From positions 1 to 17,428 of the forward strand of contig NZ_JARZFX010000028.1 of assembly GCF_036026595.1 (NCBI RefSeq): a stretch of DNA of 17,428 nucleotides. Direction: 5' to 3'. Every line of letters starts with the position of its first letter. Within the stretch, counting starts at the first letter, position 1. A program made the translations under genes and the position numbers. This stretch comes from Virgibacillus_P tibetensis (GTDB lineage Bacteria > Bacillota > Bacilli > Bacillales > Amphibacillaceae). Shown piece by piece: positions 12,378 to 17,428 of this stretch. The notes beneath the pieces were generated by a model. The model was not told where the DNA came from, made no database searches, and saw nothing but the letters and a program-made list of their open reading frames with translations.

Positions 12378-13838
12378 ATGAACATAATTATGGTTCAGTT
12401 TATTATTTATTGTACTATCATTATTGGGATCAGTTATTATTTCAGTAAAATTAGTAAAACCCAATCTGACTTTTTACTAGGAGGGAAAAAAATTCCCGGC
12501 TGGGTCCTGGCTTTCTCTGAAAGAGCAACTGGTGAATCAGCTTGGCTGCTCCTTGGTTATACGGGTTTTGTATTTATGACAGGTTTATCAGGAATATGGG
12601 TTGCGGCAGGAATAGCTCTGGGTATTATTTTTTCCTGGCTTTTTTTAGCAAAAATATTCATGAGAGAAACTGAAAAATATGATGTCCTGACCCTTCCGGA
12701 TTACTTAGCTGCACGCTTTGGGCAAAAAGCGAATGTAATACGCTGGTTAGCAAGCCTATTGATTGTAGGTTTTATGATGTTCTATGTTGGTGCACAGATG
12801 GCCGGTGCAGGGAAAATGTTATTCACAACATTTGGACTTTCTCCAGCTGGTGGTATCGTCCTAGCAACGATTATTATAATTATCATTGCATTTGCAGGGG
12901 GCTTTATTTCTGTAGTTTGGACAGATATGATTCAAAGTGTAATGATGGTCATCACTTTGGTTGCTCTTCCAATTGCTGCATTAATTTATATAAATACAAA
13001 CGATTTATCAATAAGTCAATCACTTGTTGGTGCAGGGTCCTCCTTTGACTCTTGGTTTGGTGGCTTAACAGGCTTTGCATTAGGGGTATTGTTTTTTAAT
13101 AACTTCGCTTGGTTTTTTGGTTTCTTGGGTGGTCAACCACAGCTTAGCGCTCGATTCATGGCATTAAAAAATGATAAAGAAGCCAATCATGGAAGTATTG
13201 TAGCCGTTATATGGACATTTTTAGCTTATGGTGGAGCATTTTTAATCGGATTAGCCGCGATTGCTATGTATGATCAGGGTTCATTTGGTGATGTTGAAAT
13301 TATTCTGCCAACCATGATCCTCCAGCTGATGCCACCCTGGATTGCTGGTCTCCTGCTAGCTGGTGTGTTAGCTGCGATTATAACAACAGCAAACTCTCAA
13401 CTCCTGGTTGTTACGGGGTCAGTGAGTGAAGATATTATTCATAAAGCATTAGGCGTCCAACTGACGGACAAGCAACTCGTATGGTTATCCCGTTTTTCTG
13501 TTGTTATTTTCGGCTTAATTGGAATGGTTATAGCACTTGTATCAGATTCACTCTTGTATCTTGTTGTAAGCTGGGCCTGGGCAGGTGTTGGTTGCACACT
13601 CTCCCCTGCTATTCTACTGACATTTTTCTGGAAACGGTACTCCAGCGCAGGTGTTGTAGCGACTATATCTGCCGGTTTGATTTCTACATTACTATGGATT
13701 TCAACGCCACTGGAAGAGCTGCTTACATCTCGATTTACGACCTTTTTTATAGCTGCTTTATTTGGAGTTGTTTTCAGCCTGCTCCTTCCGGACAAACAGG
13801 AGAGTACGGGCACAATCACCAAGGAAGAAGCATTGTAA
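12378..13838 (+). CDS. Sodium:solute symporter (SSS family, PutP-like)
   Basis: This is a 486-residue membrane protein with about 13 spans, of the SSS family (Na+/proline, pantothenate, sialic acid symporters). Motifs are YYFSKISKTQSDFLLGGKKI at the end of span 1, the discontinuous-helix stretch LAFSERATGESAWLLLGYTG, FAGGFISVVWTDMIQSVMM, GQPQLSARFMALK, and the Na+-site region ILAGVLAAIITTANSQLLV-like near residue 330. It probably takes up the amino acid or amine oxidised by the upstream flavoenzyme; proline is possible, but no proline dehydrogenase or P5C dehydrogenase is nearby. ATG at 12378 is preferred (GGAGG 7 bases upstream) over the adjacent ATG at 12375. The promoter carries a perfect cre site. 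Confidence 0.88.
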   Translation: MNIIMVQFIIYCTIIIGISYYFSKISKTQSDFLLGGKKIPGWVLAFSERATGESAWLLLGYTGFVFMTGLSGIWVAAGIALGIIFSWLFLAKIFMRETEKYDVLTLPDYLAARFGQKANVIRWLASLLIVGFMMFYVGAQMAGAGKMLFTTFGLSPAGGIVLATIIIIIIAFAGGFISVVWTDMIQSVMMVITLVALPIAALIYINTNDLSISQSLVGAGSSFDSWFGGLTGFALGVLFFNNFAWFFGFLGGQPQLSARFMALKNDKEANHGSIVAVIWTFLAYGGAFLIGLAAIAMYDQGSFGDVEIILPTMILQLMPPWIAGLLLAGVLAAIITTANSQLLVVTGSVSEDIIHKALGVQLTDKQLVWLSRFSVVIFGLIGMVIALVSDSLLYLVVSWAWAGVGCTLSPAILLTFFWKRYSSAGVVATISAGLISTLLWISTPLEELLTSRFTTFFIAALFGVVFSLLLPDKQESTGTITKEEAL

Positions 13839-13872
13839 ATAAAACAGTATTATCTGCTTAAAGCATTTACAG

Positions 13873-13915
13873 AAAGGAAATGCCACCTCTCTTAACGGAA
13901 GTGGCATTTCCTTTT
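13873..13915. terminator. Bidirectional terminator
   Basis: AAAGGAAATGCCAC (13873-13886) pairs perfectly with GTGGCATTTCCTTT (13901-13914) around a 14-base loop, with T-rich flanks. It separates the converging symporter and GGDEF-EAL genes. Confidence 0.85.
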
Positions 13916-13928
13916 ATTTGTCTAGATT

Positions 13929-15890
13929 TTAATTACTCGTAGCGAATAGCTTAGAAAATTGTTCAGGAGGAAGTGGCTTACTTAGAAAGAATCCTTGCAT
14001 CTCATCACATTTTTCTTCTTCCAAGAAGGTAAGCTGCTCGATTGTTTCTACCCCTTCAGCAATCACTTTCATATTCAAGGAGTGTGACATATGAATTATA
14101 GACTTTACGATTGCTCTATTTTGTTTCTGTGTCCCATCCATAAACATTTTATCAATCTTTAGTTTTGTTACTGGGAAAAGACTTAAGTATTTTAAAGACG
14201 AATATCCCGTACCAAAATCATCTATTGAAACCCATACACCGAGTTGTCGCAAACGCTGCATGGTAGCTAAGATATAATCTTCGTTCGTCATGGCCATACT
14301 TTCAGTTAGTTCCAACTCCAGGTATTCCGGAGCCAAACCTGTTTCCTCCAAAATGCTTGTTATTTTTTCAACAAGTGACTTTTGATGGAATTGTTTAGCT
14401 GAAAGGTTTACACTCACAACAGCAGGCGTATAGCCGTTGTCCTGCCATGTTTTGTTCTGAATACATGCTTCTTTAATTACCCAATCTCCTATTTCAATAA
14501 TTAACCCGGTTTTCTCAGCAAGCGATATAAAGTCTAATGGTGGTATGTAACCCTTTTCGGGGTGATTCCAGCGCAGTAATGCTTCCATTCCAATTATTTT
14601 TCCAGTCTTTAAATTCTTTTGAGGCTGGTAATGGACTTCAAATTGGTCTTTACTCAGTGCTTTTCGTAATTCGCTTTCCATGGTGAGCATCGATTTAAAA
14701 TTTTCCGAGATAGATGATTCAAATAGCTTATAATTATTTCGATGTTTTTCTTTAATTACATACATTGCAGAATTAGCTTGTTTAATAAGATCGCGGGTCT
14801 TAAGACCATTATCTGGAAAAACACTTATACCAATGCTAATCGATGTATAAATTTCATAATCATCAATTTGAACTGGTTTCTCAAACGCTGTAATTAAACT
14901 TTCTGCTAGTTCAACTGCATTGGCTTTAGCAGGAATTCCATACTTTAAAATTAAAAATTCATCGCCGCTCATTCTAGCAATAAACGTGTCTGTTTGAAGA
15001 AACGTCTTTAACTTGGTCCCACACTCTTTCAACAGCTTATCACCAAAAGCATAACCCAGCGTCTCATTAATCTCTTTTAAATAATCTAAATCCAAGTAAT
15101 ACACAGCTAGTAATTCCTCATTCTTCCTGGCATTAACAATAGCATCATCCAGCATTTTTATAAAAAAGTTACGATTTGGCAAATCTGTTAGGTCATCGAA
15201 ATAAGCCATATATTCTATCATCTTCGCATTTTCAACCTGTTTCGTGATATCTCTTACTATACTTACCCGAATTATATTCCCTTTATTATTGTAAGGGTGC
15301 TCTATTACTTCAAGATAAACTGGCAGCCCATCTTTTCTTCTCCCTGTTAGCTGATAAGGTTTACCCGGATATTGTTGGATTTCATTTATTAATTTATGAG
15401 CACTGTCACGGTCAAGCAGTTCGGTATACTTCATTGTATTTATCTCTTGAAGGGAGAAACCAAAAATATGGGCAAATGTTTCATCACAATCAATAATCTT
15501 TTCTCCGTCATACATAACCATTCCTTCCACACTAGGGTCAATCAGGCAATTTATGTATGTTTTTACTTCCTCGGACTTCCCTTTTATCGTGATATCATTC
15601 ATAAGTAAACAATATAGTGTGCGATTAACCTGAATGCATCTAACTTCAATTAGCGTATTAGGTTTATTTGCCGGTTCAACCAACAAATGTGAATTGCCCG
15701 TTTCCTTTAATGATTTAAAGTCCAAATAATCATAAATCGAAATACTACTTGTTTCAGTTATGCCGAGTAACGAAAAGGCCGGGCTGTTCCCTTCAATAAT
15801 ACTTCCTTTTTCATGCACATAAAGGATAGCTTCCTTTAGATTAGATAGTACTTTAGGATGGAATGGTAATTCAACTTTCCCCTTAGACAT
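13929..15890 (-). CDS. PAS-PAS-GGDEF-EAL cyclic-di-GMP signalling protein
   Basis: This is a 653-residue cytosolic protein. It has two PAS-like sensor domains (about 15-105 and 115-215), a GGDEF domain (about 225-390) and an EAL domain (about 400-648). The EAL part is intact, with GMEALLRWNHP (Glu436), NLSAKQF, ELTES, SIDDFGTGYSSL, KIDKMF, AEGVET and QGFFLSKPL, so c-di-GMP phosphodiesterase activity is expected. The GGDEF motif reads SGDEF (308-312), the usual DxDxFKxIN/GH segment reads DLDYLKEINETLGY and there is no RxxD I-site, so cyclase activity is uncertain and it may act as a regulatory GTP-binding domain. AGAGGAAG precedes the ATG. The gene begins 26 bases after the potassium transporter stop and is probably co-transcribed with it. 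Confidence 0.92.
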   Translation of the reverse strand: MSKGKVELPFHPKVLSNLKEAILYVHEKGSIIEGNSPAFSLLGITETSSISIYDYLDFKSLKETGNSHLLVEPANKPNTLIEVRCIQVNRTLYCLLMNDITIKGKSEEVKTYINCLIDPSVEGMVMYDGEKIIDCDETFAHIFGFSLQEINTMKYTELLDRDSAHKLINEIQQYPGKPYQLTGRRKDGLPVYLEVIEHPYNNKGNIIRVSIVRDITKQVENAKMIEYMAYFDDLTDLPNRNFFIKMLDDAIVNARKNEELLAVYYLDLDYLKEINETLGYAFGDKLLKECGTKLKTFLQTDTFIARMSGDEFLILKYGIPAKANAVELAESLITAFEKPVQIDDYEIYTSISIGISVFPDNGLKTRDLIKQANSAMYVIKEKHRNNYKLFESSISENFKSMLTMESELRKALSKDQFEVHYQPQKNLKTGKIIGMEALLRWNHPEKGYIPPLDFISLAEKTGLIIEIGDWVIKEACIQNKTWQDNGYTPAVVSVNLSAKQFHQKSLVEKITSILEETGLAPEYLELELTESMAMTNEDYILATMQRLRQLGVWVSIDDFGTGYSSLKYLSLFPVTKLKIDKMFMDGTQKQNRAIVKSIIHMSHSLNMKVIAEGVETIEQLTFLEEEKCDEMQGFFLSKPLPPEQFSKLFATSN

Positions 15891-15916
15891 AAACTTCCTC
15901 TCCCAACTAAAAACAG

Positions 15917-17281
15917 TTATCCTATGATTAATTTTTCTTTTGGATAATGATAATTACCACTTTTCTTGTTGTTTTTGAACATAAATATAAATGTAATTAT
16001 TCCAACTCTGCCAATAAACATTAATAACATAAGAACAATTTTGCTGAATGTGGTAATTTCACTGGTTATACCAAGTGAAAGACCTACTGTTCCAAAGGCA
16101 GATGTGACTTCAAAAAGTATCTTTGTTAAAGAGAACGGTTCTACAATCGAAATAGTTAAGATTGCACAAAATACAATTATAAATGCCATTAAGGTTACTG
16201 TAACAGCTTTTAATAAGTCTTCATTATATACTTCGCGCTTAAAAATACGAAGACTCTTCCCACCTCTAGCGTAAGTAAATATAAATATAAGCACTAAAGC
16301 AAATGTAGTAGTTCGAATGCCACCACCGGCACTGCTTGGAGAAGCTCCTATAAACATTAATAAAGACATAAACAAATGATTTTGATCAGAGAGCTCACTC
16401 ACATCCATTGTAGATAAACCGCCACTTCTAGTTGTGACAGATTGGAATAATGAATAGAAAAAAGCTTCGTGCCAGGACTTGTCTGCAAAAAAACCATTTA
16501 TATCTAATAAGTAAATAAATAAGGCGCCTACAACGACTAAAATCATAAACGTAAACGTCGTCACTTTCGTAAACAAACTAAAGCGCATATGCCGGCGATT
16601 GTCTGTATTCGCAAAAATAAATTCTTTTACTTCTATTAACACCGGAAATCCAATCGCTCCAAAAATAATTAAGAGCATATTAACAAATTGCACAAAATAA
16701 TCATCTTTAAACGGAATCAGTGATTGACCTGTAATATCAAATCCTCCGTTAGTGATCGCACTAATTGTACCAAAGAAACCATTTAAGTACGCTTCTCCTG
16801 CTGTAGGAAAATATTGCAGGAAGTAAGTGCCGAGAATGATAAAACCAATCAATTCAATGGTTAAGAGTACATAAACAATTTGTATAATTAAACGAACCAT
16901 TCCTTCAAATGAAGTCTGGTTTTGATCTGTCATTATTAAACGGCGTTCTTTAAGTCCAATTTTCTTACCTAATACTAACCAAATAAATGTTCCAATTGCC
17001 ATTACCCCTACTGCACCTAACTGCAGAATACAGGCAAGAAGAATAATACCGGAAGTACTTAAAGTGTCTGCTATCGTTATAGAGCTTAGCCCAGTTACAC
17101 TCAATGCACTTACAGATGTAAAGACAACATCTATGAACGGAATGTCAACCCCATCCTGGTAAACAAAGGGCATTGACATCACAATAGTAGAAACAAGAAC
17201 TGCTAGAAAGTAGAAGATCAATAGAACCTGAACTGGGGATAATTTATTGATCCATATTAAAAGAGGGCTTCGATCCTGCAT
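15917..17281 (-). CDS. KtrB/KtrD-type potassium uptake membrane subunit
   Basis: This is a 454-residue TrkH/Ktr-superfamily K+ channel-like subunit, with four repeated membrane-pore-membrane units. The selectivity-filter positions are SVTGL (61-65), TNGGF (177-181), TTRSGGL (283-289) and GTVGL (397-401). The intramembrane gating loop GASPSSAGGGIRTTT (312-326) in the third repeat is typical of Ktr and Trk proteins. It works with a cytosolic RCK subunit (KtrA or KtrC), not encoded here, as with the unlinked B. subtilis KtrC/KtrD pair. Whether this is the KtrB or KtrD orthologue cannot be told. GGAG lies 9 bases before the ATG. It is the first gene of a likely two-gene unit with the GGDEF-EAL gene. 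Confidence 0.9.
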   Translation of the reverse strand: MQDRSPLLIWINKLSPVQVLLIFYFLAVLVSTIVMSMPFVYQDGVDIPFIDVVFTSVSALSVTGLSSITIADTLSTSGIILLACILQLGAVGVMAIGTFIWLVLGKKIGLKERRLIMTDQNQTSFEGMVRLIIQIVYVLLTIELIGFIILGTYFLQYFPTAGEAYLNGFFGTISAITNGGFDITGQSLIPFKDDYFVQFVNMLLIIFGAIGFPVLIEVKEFIFANTDNRRHMRFSLFTKVTTFTFMILVVVGALFIYLLDINGFFADKSWHEAFFYSLFQSVTTRSGGLSTMDVSELSDQNHLFMSLLMFIGASPSSAGGGIRTTTFALVLIFIFTYARGGKSLRIFKREVYNEDLLKAVTVTLMAFIIVFCAILTISIVEPFSLTKILFEVTSAFGTVGLSLGITSEITTFSKIVLMLLMFIGRVGIITFIFMFKNNKKSGNYHYPKEKLIIG

Positions 17282-17343
17282 AATTATTACTCCTTATATA
17301 TCCTGTATATTATATCGGTTATTTCCCTGCAAAACTTAATACC

Positions 17344-17352
17344 ATTATAGCA
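17344..17352 (-). promoter_or_regulatory. Extended -10 promoter of the potassium transporter gene
   Basis: On the minus strand 17352-17344 reads TGCTATAAT, a perfect extended -10, 62 bases before the ATG. A second TATAAT at 17314-17309 is closer but has no TG extension. No riboswitch-like structure is seen in the short leader. Confidence 0.5.
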
Positions 17353-17428
17353 GTCACCTAAAATATTTGCTTGTATTTTTAGACATTTAATACCATTTTT
17401 GAACTGTTTAATGATCGATTTGACAAAT

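Noticed and set aside
13439..13861. Two long open frames (plus and minus) over the end of the symporter gene
   Set aside because: They overlap a strongly supported SSS symporter in other frames and have no SD or family features.
17282..17428. c-di-AMP (ydaO-type) riboswitch before the potassium transporter
   Set aside because: The leader after the predicted promoter is only about 60 bases and shows none of the expected long structure.

Overview
The window looks like chromosomal DNA of a low-GC, spore-forming Bacillaceae, perhaps an Oceanobacillus/Virgibacillus-type genus. The reasons are AT-rich sequence, strong AAAGGAGG-type ribosome binding sites, frequent TTG and GTG starts, Bacillus-type protein families (YkyB, PatA, Spo0E-like, YjcZ-like, FbpB-like, SipS-like, CcpA cre sites) and U-tailed hairpin terminators. 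In B. subtilis patA, cheV and ykyB are neighbours. Here ykyB and patA are both present, but other genes lie between them and cheV is absent.

Layout. 1-1020: ykyB and a small acidic protein, ending in a bidirectional terminator. 1060-2442: a divergent pair, a small membrane protein (-) and an EamA-type transporter (+). 2455-3424: the Fe-S repair di-iron protein gene (ric/scdA) behind an excellent class II Fnr/CRP-type site, converging on a 49-residue FbpB-like gene. 3491-4886: patA, reading from a TTG start, converging on a 56-residue Spo0E-like phosphatase gene. 5098-5622: a type I signal peptidase. 5764-5844 (-): a 26-residue single-span membrane peptide with an ideal ribosome binding site. 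6048-8369: a two-gene operon encoding a membrane-anchored zinc-ribbon/TPR-like/FxLYD-like protein and a PDZ-less HtrA-type membrane protease.

8366-9282 is a decayed IS200/IS605-family element (tnpB remnant, minus strand). It appears to have inserted over the last codons of the protease gene and separated the operon from its terminator at 9301-9342. Next comes a 41-residue YjcZ-like sporulation peptide behind a sigma-K/E-like promoter.

9597-13838 is a catabolic cassette: a CdaR/PucR-type regulator (-), a divergent FAD-dependent amine/amino-acid oxidase-like enzyme and a Na+:solute symporter of the PutP type. Two consensus CcpA cre sites, one in the regulator's first codons and one over the symporter promoter, suggest carbon-catabolite control of uptake and oxidation of an amino acid or N-methylated amine. 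13929-17281 (-): a KtrB/KtrD-type potassium channel subunit followed 26 bases later by a PAS-PAS-GGDEF-EAL c-di-GMP protein, probably one transcript.

No tRNA, rRNA, CRISPR array or phage module was seen. The most original signals are the ric promoter architecture, the IS insertion that split protease gene and terminator, the 26-residue membrane peptide, the zinc-ribbon/HtrA pair and the CcpA-controlled oxidase/symporter cassette.
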